64,000 nucleotides of DNA from Paramagnetospirillum kuznetsovii. Lineage in GTDB: Bacteria > Pseudomonadota > Alphaproteobacteria > Rhodospirillales > Magnetospirillaceae. The notes beneath the pieces were generated by a model. It was not told where the DNA came from, ran no database searches, and saw only the letters and a program-made list of their open reading frames with translations. Within the stretch, counting starts at the first letter, position 1, and each line of letters begins with the position of its first letter. A program made the translations under genes and the position numbers. The stretch covers positions 16,550 to 80,549 of the forward strand of contig NZ_PGTO01000017.1 of assembly GCF_003284725.1 (NCBI RefSeq). Direction: 5' to 3'. This document shows positions 50,251 through 58,640 of the stretch, piece after piece.

Positions 50251-51081
50251 TTACTCATCTGGACGGGCCGCAAAACTAGGACTTACCCCCCAAATTTGCT
50301 CGGAAATTACCCCCCGCACTCGACCTGTCGCCTTTTCCAACGCGAGGTCGATGCGCTTCTTTGCCGCTTCGACCACACTCTGAATGCTGCGGCAGGCTTC
50401 ATCGGTAACCGCGCGGATATTCACCAGTGCCGCATTCACTTCTGCCCGGAGGGATGAACTCGCGCTTTCAGATGCAGCGGTAACGATCCGGGCTGCAGCT
50501 TCGGCTTCGGCTACCATCTCTTCCCGCGTGTGAGGATCATGGCGATATGTTGCCAGTTTCTCAGCGGCTGCAGCGGCAGATTTCCGCGTCTTCGATGACA
50601 CCGCCTCGACGAGATCGTTGATGTTATTTATGGCGTCGTTGCCTATATTCCTGATCTTGAGGATGGCATTTTGAGCCTCACGTTCGATGGCCTCGACCGA
50701 TTGCTTGGCGCTTTCGCTCAGATGGTCAATGTGAGATTGGCCAGTTTTCTTAAGCATGGCCTCGGATGCGGCTCTCGCACTCTTCGTGATGGGGCGGCTC
50801 ATCTTCTGCCGGTATTCGCTTATCAGCATTTCTGCTGAAGCCGACAAGGTCGCGGCAGTGACCTCGGCATCTGTAAGAACCTTTGCGGAAGCGACTTGCA
50901 TATCCGCCGACACACGAGCCGATGCAATGGTGCTGATTTCTGTAATCGTCGCAACGGAAGCCGCTACCTCACAGGCGAATGTGGACGCGACCATGTCTGC
51001 TGCCGCCAGTCGGTCATGGTCGATCAGAGCGACCAACTCATCGACCGAATGCGCCATTCCGAGATATTCAGAAGCCATCAA
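50251..51081 (-). CDS. Coiled-coil protein, possibly cut at its C-terminus
   Basis: 276 residues, rich in Ala, Glu, Ser and Val and predicted to be almost entirely long helix (AAAAAEKLATYRHDPHTREEMVAEAEAAARIV). It lacks transmembrane segments and methyl-accepting motifs. The last 20 residues (WGVSPSFAARPDE) do not look helical and may come from foreign sequence, so the C-terminus may have been altered by the insertion of the transposon region. It overlaps the Crp/Fnr gene by 14 nt. Confidence 0.6.
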   Translation of the reverse strand: MMASEYLGMAHSVDELVALIDHDRLAAADMVASTFACEVAASVATITEISTIASARVSADMQVASAKVLTDAEVTAATLSASAEMLISEYRQKMSRPITKSARAASEAMLKKTGQSHIDHLSESAKQSVEAIEREAQNAILKIRNIGNDAINNINDLVEAVSSKTRKSAAAAAEKLATYRHDPHTREEMVAEAEAAARIVTAASESASSSLRAEVNAALVNIRAVTDEACRSIQSVVEAAKKRIDLALEKATGRVRGVISEQIWGVSPSFAARPDE

Positions 51082-51847
51082 CTACTCCAAGATCAGTTCG
51101 TTCAGCCCAGTAAAGCCGCTGGGCTAAGTTTTTGGGGCCGAGGAGGCGCGCATATTCCGCCTTGACCACGCCGTAGCACTCGCAGGAGTGCTTTTCGAGC
51201 TGATCGCGGTCCAGCACCTTGATGTGGCCCCGGCGATAGCTGATGATCCCGGCCGTCTGCAATCGCCCGGCGGCCTCGGTCACGCCTTCGCGCCGGACCC
51301 CCAGCAGGTTGGCCAAGACCTCATGGGTCATGGCGATTTCATCGCCAGACAAGCGGTCCAGACCCTGCAGCAAGCAGCGGCACAGCTGCTGCTCCAGGGA
51401 ATGGTGCTGATTGCAGGCGGCCGTCTGCGTCATCTGGGTGATCAGGGCTTGGGTATAGAGCAGCAGCAGATGCTGGATCTCACCACCTTTGTTGAATCCC
51501 CGCATCATAAGACTTGCATCTAGCCGCACCGCTTGGCCAGCACTCCGCACGAGCATGCGGCTCGGTGTCGATTGCCCGCCCATGAAAAGCGAAACGCCAA
51601 CGACACCCTCACACCCGACGACGGCGATCTCGGCAGAAGCCCCATTCTCCATCATGTAGAGCAGGGAGACGATGGATGTCGTCGGGAAGTAGACATGGCT
51701 CAAGACGTCGCCGGCCTCGCAAAGCACTGAGCCCCGCTCTAACTTGACCACCTCCAAATGCGGCAGCCATAGCGCTAAATCGGCCTTGGGCAGTGCGGCA
51801 AGGAGCTTGTTTTGCGGAGCGGTATATAAGGCCCTCATAAGTAGCAT
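51068..51847 (-). CDS. Crp/Fnr-family regulator
   Basis: 259 residues from the ATG at 51847. A cyclic-nucleotide-binding-like beta barrel (VVKLERGSVLCEAGDVLSHVYFPTTSIVSLL) precedes a winged helix with EIAMTHEVLANLLGVRREGVTEAAGRLQ. This belongs to the group without the FNR iron-sulphur cysteines, common in alphaproteobacteria. The signal is unknown. It is divergent from the LuxR-like gene and shares its control region. Confidence 0.85.
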   Translation of the reverse strand: MLLMRALYTAPQNKLLAALPKADLALWLPHLEVVKLERGSVLCEAGDVLSHVYFPTTSIVSLLYMMENGASAEIAVVGCEGVVGVSLFMGGQSTPSRMLVRSAGQAVRLDASLMMRGFNKGGEIQHLLLLYTQALITQMTQTAACNQHHSLEQQLCRCLLQGLDRLSGDEIAMTHEVLANLLGVRREGVTEAAGRLQTAGIISYRRGHIKVLDRDQLEKHSCECYGVVKAEYARLLGPKNLAQRLYWAERTDLGVVDGF

Positions 51848-51972
51848 TCTCCAGCCCTGCCTCGGGAGGAAAGCAAGCGCGCGCTCATCATCTGCATGAT
51901 GATCACTAAAACAATTATCCGTCACTGATAATAATTTCATAGCAGATGCGCGTCACACCCCCCCCCCTAAAT

Positions 51973-52051
51973 TTCAATGCAGCAGTAATAACTATTATCA
52001 ATACGCCGGTCTAAGATAAATTTATTTCTATCACGATGATGCTGCATTGAA
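51973..52051. promoter_or_regulatory. 12-bp perfect inverted repeat between divergent regulators
   Basis: TTCAATGCAGCA (51973-51984) and TGCTGCATTGAA (52040-52051) are separated by 55 bp of AT-rich DNA. The spacing suits a DNA loop or two dimer sites. It lies between the Crp/Fnr and LuxR-like genes. Confidence 0.65.
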
Positions 52052-52247
52052 GGAAATGCGGCACAAGTGACTGCTCTAGGCGCCTGAAATCACTTAATTT
52101 TCGTTAAATACCTACTTCAATTTTACCAAACTTATTTGTGCTGCACCGCACAGACGCGCAAAAGCAGCGCGGGCACCGTGTGGGCTCAGGGCGGGAATTT
52201 CGCGATGCCTTTTCGGCGGGAATCCCACGCAGCGTTTGGAGGTAATC

Positions 52248-53318
52248 ATGTTGGACACCGATGGGGACGCCATGAACTCAGTTCTTCCGGTCAGTCAGAA
52301 CCTGAAGGAGGCTGGAGGAAAGCAGCGCGGTATGTGCCTTAACGGAGAGTCCGACATCGACGCATTCATTTCCTCCGCCCTCTGCAAATACCACCGCCTG
52401 GGGCGGGACCTGACCGATGTTTTTAGCCGCATCGGCCAGGCTGGGATCACATCGCCCACCAAAACGGCGAGTTTTGTCATGGCAAGCCGTCACAAATGCG
52501 GACTCGGTGTCATCGACAGCGATATAGAGGCATTGGAAGCGATGATCGATTATATCGTGCCCCTTGATGGCAAGGAGCACGGCAATGACGGTGCGGAAAA
52601 TTTTGCGAGCAGGCTAACCATGCGGCAGCACCAAGTCATGGACATGGTGCTGCTCGGCCATCCCAGCAAATGCATTGCCTATGAACTTGGCATCAGCCAG
52701 CGGACGGTCGAAAATCATCGAGCCGCTATCATGCGCAAGGCCGGAGTGAAGTCTCTGGCGGCGCTGATCCGCAAGGTCCTGGTTCCGACCGTGCTTCGGC
52801 CAGATCCAGATTCGAGCCATGTCGACGGTCAAGGCTTTGGCAATCCAAATCGGCCTTTGGAGGCAATCATGTTCGACATCGACAGTGACGCCATGAACGC
52901 AGCCACTTCAGTCAGTCTAAGCCTGAAGGAAAGCAGCGCGGTGGCTCTGGTCGAGTCGGCAGAAAACCTTAATGAAGCGGGCAGTATCGGAGCTTTCGTC
53001 TCTGCTCTCGATCAAAATCACCGTTTGTGGCGAAGGCTGATGGAGGTCGCAGACCGTTACGGATGGGGCAGCGTTGATCGGCGTCACAGTGACTTCGTCT
53101 TGTCGCGGCTTGGCAAGTGCGGTCTAAACATCAGAGACAGCGATGTCGAGGCATTGGTCACAATCAATCGCGACATATCCCGGCGCTTGGCATCCGGGCG
53201 CGAGATCAAGTCCATTCGAGATCTCGCCCTGTCCGCGTGGCACGATTCGGGTTTGAGCGACGAGGTTCCGCTTGGGGCTTGGCTGATCGCTCACATCGAC
53301 CGCAAGTCCAGCGGCTAA
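52248..53318 (+). CDS. LuxR-type HTH protein with internally duplicated domain
   Basis: 356 residues from the ATG at 52248 with GGAGG upstream. Residues 1-105 and about 205-310 are clearly related: MLDTDGDAMN against MFDIDSDAMN, then FISSALCKYHRLGRDL against FVSALDQNHRLWRRL, then KCGLGVIDSDIEALE against KCGLNIRDSDVEALV. Between them is a LuxR/FixJ helix-turn-helix (LTMRQHQVMDMVLLGHPSKCIAYELGISQRTVENHRA). The second copy also keeps a GGAGG and an ATG (52869), so a separate 149-residue product is possible. No receiver domain is present. The regulator's ligand is unknown. Confidence 0.8.
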   Translation: MLDTDGDAMNSVLPVSQNLKEAGGKQRGMCLNGESDIDAFISSALCKYHRLGRDLTDVFSRIGQAGITSPTKTASFVMASRHKCGLGVIDSDIEALEAMIDYIVPLDGKEHGNDGAENFASRLTMRQHQVMDMVLLGHPSKCIAYELGISQRTVENHRAAIMRKAGVKSLAALIRKVLVPTVLRPDPDSSHVDGQGFGNPNRPLEAIMFDIDSDAMNAATSVSLSLKESSAVALVESAENLNEAGSIGAFVSALDQNHRLWRRLMEVADRYGWGSVDRRHSDFVLSRLGKCGLNIRDSDVEALVTINRDISRRLASGREIKSIRDLALSAWHDSGLSDEVPLGAWLIAHIDRKSSG

Positions 53319-53345
53319 CCCTTACCTCTACGCCACCATCCGTAG

Positions 53346-53360
53346 CCCCCCCCCCCCCCC
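53346..53360 (+). repeat. Run of 15 cytosines
   Basis: A C15 tract lies 28 bp after the LuxR-like stop and 75 bp before the hemerythrin ATG. Such a tract is prone to slippage and could vary promoter spacing; it is also a place for sequencing error. Confidence 0.85.
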
Positions 53361-53435
53361 GGATTTAACAAAAACTCCGGAACGGGATCTTTTTGCCCCA
53401 CGAAATCCCAGCCCAATCATAACCGGAGGGCCACC

Positions 53436-53906
53436 ATGTTTCATGCCTGCACGTCCATCAGATACAGCTGTGGGGACGCAGAGATCGATTCACGCCATCG
53501 CGAGATGATGGACTGCCTCGGTGAAATCCACCGTGCCTTGGCGGTCGAGATCCGACTGAACCACTCCCTCCTCAGGCGCCTTGCCGAAGAGTTCTGCGAT
53601 CTGTGCTCGGTGCATGAGTTAGCCGAGCAGGTTCTGACCATCGAAAACGACCATTTCTTTGATCACTCGCTTATCTTCAGCCGCGTGGACGATCTTTTGG
53701 GTGCGGTGGGACGTCGGGCCTTTGCACGCGAAATAGCCGAGATCGCCGACAGCCTGCACGTCCTCCTCATTGCCGACATGATCACGGACCAAGCGGAGAT
53801 CCGGCTTCACGCCAATGACGAGCGCTCCATTGTCCCTGATGCCTTCAATTTCAGTCCTTGGCTTCTTCACGTCGAGCCAGTTCGCTACTGCGCCACTGCA
53901 ACGTGA
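53436..53906 (+). CDS. Divergent hemerythrin-like protein
   Basis: 156 residues. IDSRHREMMDCL, then VHELAEQVL and DHFFDHSLIF, then LLIADMITDQAEI follow the bacteriohemerythrin helix order. His in IDSRH, His/Glu in VHELAE and the H-x3-H of DHFFDH are kept, but the last His in the WLxxHI motif is replaced (IADM). It might bind a different metal set, or none. Hemerythrins in this group sense oxygen and often feed cyclic-di-GMP enzymes; a GGDEF-EAL gene follows after 13 bp. Confidence 0.65.
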   Translation: MFHACTSIRYSCGDAEIDSRHREMMDCLGEIHRALAVEIRLNHSLLRRLAEEFCDLCSVHELAEQVLTIENDHFFDHSLIFSRVDDLLGAVGRRAFAREIAEIADSLHVLLIADMITDQAEIRLHANDERSIVPDAFNFSPWLLHVEPVRYCATAT

Positions 53907-53919
53907 AAGGGTATTTGGC

Positions 53920-56067
53920 ATGGAGCAAAGCATCATGTTCGCCTCCCCTGAATCCACCAATGAAAGGATGCAGGCCATCCTCGACAACTGCCCGATCGGT
54001 CTGGTGATCCTCACGTCAGCTGGGACCGTCACCATGATCAACGATGCGGCGGCGAGAATTCTCAGGATTGGAGAGAACATCGCCGGTCGGGCCGCTGTGA
54101 CCATGCCTGGCTCCATCGATCTGCTGCTGGATGCCTATGTCCGAGCCTATCCGATCATCCTTGCCGGAGAGACGTTCGAAGACGAGATCCTGATACGGCG
54201 CCTCGACGGTAGCGAGTTTTGGTGCCGACTGAGCATTCGCTTGGTGAGCGGTCTGAATGGCTCGGGCGAAACCCTCTGGGTGATCGATGATGTGTCGGAA
54301 ACCCATTCTTCCAAAGAAAAACTGCTGGCCAGCGAGGAGCGCTATCGTGGGATGGTTGAATCCCAGAGCGAATTCGTCATCCGACTAGATCTCGGCGGTC
54401 ATTTCCTCTTCGCCAATGAAGCCTTCACTCGCGCCCTGCGACTGGAGCCGGAGGAGATCCTCTGTACCGTCTGGCAATCCTATGTGCATGCCGACGACAG
54501 AACCGCCACCGGCGCGGCCCTGGCCACTGCCGGTCGATCGCCAGCCTATCGCGCCACGATCGAGAACAGGATGACCTTCCCCGATGGCGACCGGTGGGTG
54601 GCTTGGGAAGGCGGTGGAATCAACAATGCCGACGGCAAAGTCGTGGAGATCCAGGCGGTCGGCCGAGACATCAACGAGCAAAAGCTCTCAGAGGAGCGCG
54701 TTCGTTACTTGGCCTACCATGACGCACTCACGGGTCTTCCCAACCAGTCGCTGGTGGAGGACCGTGCCCGAATGGCCATGGCCTTCGCCGACCGGGCCAA
54801 TTCGAAATGCGCCCTGCTGTTCCTCGACCTGGACCATTTTAAGATCATCAACGATAGCATCGGCAATCAAGTGGCTGACCACCTGCTGAAACGTGTGGGC
54901 GAACGCCTGGAGCAGAGTGTCCGCGATACCGACACCGTCGGCCGTCATAGCGGGGATGAGTTCCTGATCCTGCTGGCGGATATCCACAGCTCCGAAGCAG
55001 CAGGCGGAGTCGCGGACAAGATTATCCATGCCCTCGCAGATCCCTTTGACGTCAACGGACACATTGTTTCAACCTCGGCATCAATCGGCATCGCCCTCTA
55101 TCCCGAGGATGGAAGTGATTTCGAGACGCTGCGACGCCGCTCCGACTCGGCCATGTACGAGGCCAAGGAGATGGGGCGGAACGCATACTGTCTCTTTGAT
55201 CCAGGAATGCTCGCAGATGTCGATGAACAACTACGGTTACGCCACGACCTGCGCCTGGGTTTGGAGCGGTCGGAGTTCGTCCTGCACTACCAGCCCCAGG
55301 TCGATCTGACCCACGGCAAGACAATAGGTATGGAGGCGCTGATACGGTGGAACCACCCGGGGTTAGGCATGATCCCGCCTGGGCGCTTTATCCCGATCGC
55401 CGAGAAAAGCGGGCTGATCGTCCCCATGGGCGACTGGGTGATCCGCGAGGCTTGCGGGCAGATTGCGGCCTGGCAGAGGGACGGGCTACCGAAGATGGTG
55501 GTGGCGGTCAATCTGTCGGCGCTTCAGTTCCAGCGCGGCAATATTGAAGAAACCGTCACCCGCGCCCTAGCTGATGCCGGCGTTGATCCGGCGTGGCTGG
55601 AACTGGAATTGACAGAATCCATCCTGATCAAGGACGCTGAGTCCGTCCTAACCACGCTGAAGCGGCTAAAATCGTTGGGCCTTTCGCTTTCCATCGACGA
55701 TTTCGGCACCGGATATTCCAGTCTCGCCTACCTCAAGCGCTTCAAGGTCGACAAGTTGAAGATCGACCAGTCTTTTGTGCGGGATCTGATGGTGGATGAT
55801 GACGATGCATCCATCGTGCGTACCATCATACAGATGGCGGGCAACCTGGATCTGAAGACCATTGCCGAAGGCGTCGAGGACAAGCACACCCTGCACCACC
55901 TCAAGACCATGAACTGTGACGAGGTCCAGGGTTACTACTTCGCCCGACCAATGCCGGCAGACGAAGCCGCCACTTTCGCCGATAGCTACTACTGGGACCA
56001 CGCGGCTGAGAGAGATGCTGGGAGACACGGCCAGGCCGAGTGCCTGGAACAGATCTGCAACGCTTGA
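53920..56067 (+). CDS. PAS-PAS-GGDEF-EAL cyclic-di-GMP enzyme
   Basis: 715 residues from the ATG at 53920. PAS domains span about 15-125 and 145-255. The GGDEF has SGDEF (344-348) with an RxxD inhibitory site (335-338, RDTD). The EAL has E-A-L (472-474), NLSALQF, DDFGTGYS (593-600), KIDQSFVR and AEGVED, all needed for catalysis. The SGDEF variant is compatible with activity. It probably senses redox or oxygen through PAS and follows the hemerythrin gene. Confidence 0.93.
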   Translation: MEQSIMFASPESTNERMQAILDNCPIGLVILTSAGTVTMINDAAARILRIGENIAGRAAVTMPGSIDLLLDAYVRAYPIILAGETFEDEILIRRLDGSEFWCRLSIRLVSGLNGSGETLWVIDDVSETHSSKEKLLASEERYRGMVESQSEFVIRLDLGGHFLFANEAFTRALRLEPEEILCTVWQSYVHADDRTATGAALATAGRSPAYRATIENRMTFPDGDRWVAWEGGGINNADGKVVEIQAVGRDINEQKLSEERVRYLAYHDALTGLPNQSLVEDRARMAMAFADRANSKCALLFLDLDHFKIINDSIGNQVADHLLKRVGERLEQSVRDTDTVGRHSGDEFLILLADIHSSEAAGGVADKIIHALADPFDVNGHIVSTSASIGIALYPEDGSDFETLRRRSDSAMYEAKEMGRNAYCLFDPGMLADVDEQLRLRHDLRLGLERSEFVLHYQPQVDLTHGKTIGMEALIRWNHPGLGMIPPGRFIPIAEKSGLIVPMGDWVIREACGQIAAWQRDGLPKMVVAVNLSALQFQRGNIEETVTRALADAGVDPAWLELELTESILIKDAESVLTTLKRLKSLGLSLSIDDFGTGYSSLAYLKRFKVDKLKIDQSFVRDLMVDDDDASIVRTIIQMAGNLDLKTIAEGVEDKHTLHHLKTMNCDEVQGYYFARPMPADEAATFADSYYWDHAAERDAGRHGQAECLEQICNA

Positions 56068-56097
56068 GGGGTAATCCCCTTAAAAGAGGAGGCTGAC

Positions 56098-56532
56098 ATG
56101 ACCAGCAAAGTTGAGCGAGCCGTGATCATTGAGGACTGCCCTGAGATGCGGGGGCTGATCCACATGGCGCTGGGCAGCTGCGGTGCCAAAGAAATTATAG
56201 AGGTCGGGAACGGTGCCGAGGCCATCGCCGTACTCAAGGTCAAGGGAGCCGACATCGCCATCATGGACTGGAAGATGGAGGTGATGGACGGCTTCGAATG
56301 CACAAGGCTCATCCGCGCAGGCATCGAAGGTATCGACCCGGTACTGCCCATAGTTCTGCTGACCGCTCAAAGAGGCCCCGACAATGAAGCCGATGCCTAT
56401 GCCATCGGCGTTGATCATTACATGGAAAAGCCGTTCTCACTCCGGCAGCTGAATGAGGGACTAGTGATCGCCTTGAGCCGACCGCACATCGGCAGGAAGC
56501 GCGCTTACGGCTCGGACGCGACGGCGACGTAG
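56098..56532 (+). CDS. Single-domain response regulator (CheY-like)
   Basis: 144 residues. Acidic pair IIEDCPE (11-16), phosphoacceptor D57 (IMDWKM), LLTAQ, and K111 (EKPFS) are all present. No output domain follows; it may pass phosphate on or bind a partner kinase. It starts 30 bp after the GGDEF-EAL gene with AGGAGG upstream. Confidence 0.92.
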   Translation: MTSKVERAVIIEDCPEMRGLIHMALGSCGAKEIIEVGNGAEAIAVLKVKGADIAIMDWKMEVMDGFECTRLIRAGIEGIDPVLPIVLLTAQRGPDNEADAYAIGVDHYMEKPFSLRQLNEGLVIALSRPHIGRKRAYGSDATAT

Positions 56533-56595
56533 GGCAGTACCGCCAGAAACCCGCCCAAGATATTGCGCCCGTCATCCACGATCAGGGAGGGGAAC

Positions 56596-56814
56596 ATGAT
56601 CGAGAGAGACGCTTTCGAGGAATTGACGTCCCAGTCCGAGGGGCGGGAGGAAACCTCCATACTCTGCCGCAAGACGGCATCCGGCGCGATCAAGGAATTG
56701 GCATTCTGCCACAGGGACCGCTGCTTCTTCGTCAAGGTCAGCGGGCGCGAACGCCTCCGAAGCGACAGGATCGAGATGATCATGCCCTACTTTAACAGCC
56801 ATTTGCCCGAGTGA
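56596..56814 (+). CDS. Small hypothetical protein
   Basis: 72 residues from the ATG at 56596, with GGGAGGGG just upstream. IKELAFCHRDRCFFVKVSGRERL is strand-rich. It sits between a receiver and a kinase gene and may be an accessory of that pathway. No family is recognised. Confidence 0.55.
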   Translation: MIERDAFEELTSQSEGREETSILCRKTASGAIKELAFCHRDRCFFVKVSGRERLRSDRIEMIMPYFNSHLPE

Positions 56815-56832
56815 TACGGACTGGAGCTTGTC

Positions 56833-58437
56833 ATGGCCTACCATCACGATTCAGCCCAGAAATTGCTGGTGAAATCAGAAAGCCGCTATCGACGGCTGTT
56901 TGAGGCGGCCCAGGACGGAATTCTACTCCTCAACGCGGCGACCGGGCAGATCGAGGACGTCAATCCTTACCTAATCAAGATGCTCGGCTACTCGTATACA
57001 GAGGTTGTCGATAAGAAGCTTTGGGAACTTGGGAACATCATTGATACAGATTTGTCCAAGAAAATGTTTGGCGAGCTGCAGGCAAATGGATATGTCAGGT
57101 ATGAGGACATGCCGCTCAGAACAAAGTTTGGCAATTACATCGATGTAGAATTCGTGAGCAATAGTTATGATTGCGATGACGTAAAAGTTATCCAATGCAA
57201 CATTCGTAATATTTCAGATCGAAAGCGGGTGGAGCAGAAGCTGCATAAGGAGGAAACCCGCTACAAGGCGGTGGTATCCACGGCCTTAGACGGCATCGTA
57301 ACGATCAATAGCGCCGGGCGGATCATAGACTGGAATCAAAGCGCTGAACGTATTTTCGGCTATTCCGCAACTGAGGCTATTGGGCGACCGGTGACTCTAC
57401 TGATCCCTCGCCGTTTCCATGACCGCCATCATAGCGGCTTGAAGCGGGTCCTGGACGGGGGAGAGCACCATCTCAACGGCAAGATCACCGAAATGACCGG
57501 GCGTCGAAAGGACACGCACGAGGTGCCGCTGGAAATGTCCATGGCCGAATGGAATGACGACAGCCGCATATTTTTCACAGGAATTATCCGCGACATTTCC
57601 GATCGCAAGGCGATCGAACGGGAAATTGAAGCAAAAACACTGGAACTCACCAAGGCCAACATAGAACTGGAGCAATTCGCTTACGTTGCCTCTCACGATC
57701 TGAGGGAGCCGTTGAGAATGGTCAACGGATTCCTGACCCTGCTGGAGCGACGCAATCCTGAACTTGACATCGAGTCGAAAGAATTTCTCGCCTTCGCCAA
57801 GGATGGGGCGGTGCGGATGGATGGCTTGGTCTTGGCACTGCTCGAGCTGTCGCGCGTCGGCCGGATTAACTGCGAATTTGGCCAAATCGACAGTGCCGGC
57901 GCGGTTGCCGAAGCCATTTCCAATCTCCAGGTCCAAATCCAGGAATCCGACTGTAACGTGGAGGTGGTGGATTCCATGCCGATGGTTACCGGCAATCACG
58001 ACGAGTTGGTGCGCCTCTTCCAGAACCTAGTGGCCAACGCAATCAAGTACCGACATCCCGACCGCCAGCCGGTAATCCGCATCAACTGCGACCACTGCCA
58101 AGACGGCTGGCAATTCGCCGTCGAGGACAACGGTATTGGCATCGCGCACGAATACTTCGAGCGCATCTTCTGGATTTTCCAACGCCTGCACACCCGCGAA
58201 AAATACGAGGGCACCGGCATCGGCCTAGCCATCTGCAAGAAGATCGTCGAATTCCACGGCGGACATATCTGGGTCGAGTCCGATCCCGATCATGGCTCGA
58301 AATTCCGCTTCACCATTCCAGATGCCGGCGCGACAGAACCGGCAGAGCTCGAGATGAAAGGGGCGGAGGACGATGCTGCCCCCAGCATCCAGGAGGCGAC
58401 GCCGATCAGACCACATCATGAAGGACCGCAAACATGA
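56833..58437 (+). CDS. PAS-PAS histidine kinase
   Basis: 534 residues. PAS domains at about 20-130 and 145-265 are joined by a helix. The dimerisation box YVASHDLREPLR has H288. The ATPase has NAIKYRHPDRQ (N box), VEDNGIGIA (G1) and GTGIGLAICKKIVEFHGG (G2). The C-terminal 40 residues are disordered. It lacks membrane segments, so it is cytosolic. It overlaps the DUF2934 gene by 4 nt. Confidence 0.93.
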   Translation: MAYHHDSAQKLLVKSESRYRRLFEAAQDGILLLNAATGQIEDVNPYLIKMLGYSYTEVVDKKLWELGNIIDTDLSKKMFGELQANGYVRYEDMPLRTKFGNYIDVEFVSNSYDCDDVKVIQCNIRNISDRKRVEQKLHKEETRYKAVVSTALDGIVTINSAGRIIDWNQSAERIFGYSATEAIGRPVTLLIPRRFHDRHHSGLKRVLDGGEHHLNGKITEMTGRRKDTHEVPLEMSMAEWNDDSRIFFTGIIRDISDRKAIEREIEAKTLELTKANIELEQFAYVASHDLREPLRMVNGFLTLLERRNPELDIESKEFLAFAKDGAVRMDGLVLALLELSRVGRINCEFGQIDSAGAVAEAISNLQVQIQESDCNVEVVDSMPMVTGNHDELVRLFQNLVANAIKYRHPDRQPVIRINCDHCQDGWQFAVEDNGIGIAHEYFERIFWIFQRLHTREKYEGTGIGLAICKKIVEFHGGHIWVESDPDHGSKFRFTIPDAGATEPAELEMKGAEDDAAPSIQEATPIRPHHEGPQT

Positions 58438-58640
58438 CCCACAATGAAGCAAGGGTTCGCGAAATGGCTCGTATCCTGTGGGAAAAGGAAGGCCGACCGG
58501 AGGGGCATGACCTAGAATTGTGGTGCAAAGCGGAACAATGGATACTTCGGGAAGCTGCTTACCAAGGCAAGGTCGCCCAGCAGATCATCACATTTCCATG
58601 CAAATCGGCGCCTCTCGCCGACAAAGCGCAGACACTATGA
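58434..58640 (+). CDS. DUF2934-like small protein
   Basis: 68 residues. REMARILWEKEGRPEGHDLELWCKAEQWI is the DUF2934 pattern, a short helical protein of unknown function common in alphaproteobacteria. It overlaps the kinase before it and the receiver-kinase after it by 4 nt each, so translation is coupled across the three genes. Confidence 0.75.
   Translation: MTHNEARVREMARILWEKEGRPEGHDLELWCKAEQWILREAAYQGKVAQQIITFPCKSAPLADKAQTL

Noticed and set aside
49919..50330. Right end of the tni transposon
   Set aside because: No inverted copy of TGTCGTTTTGCAT or of the internal repeats was seen; the hairpin at 49948-49963 is more likely a transcription end.
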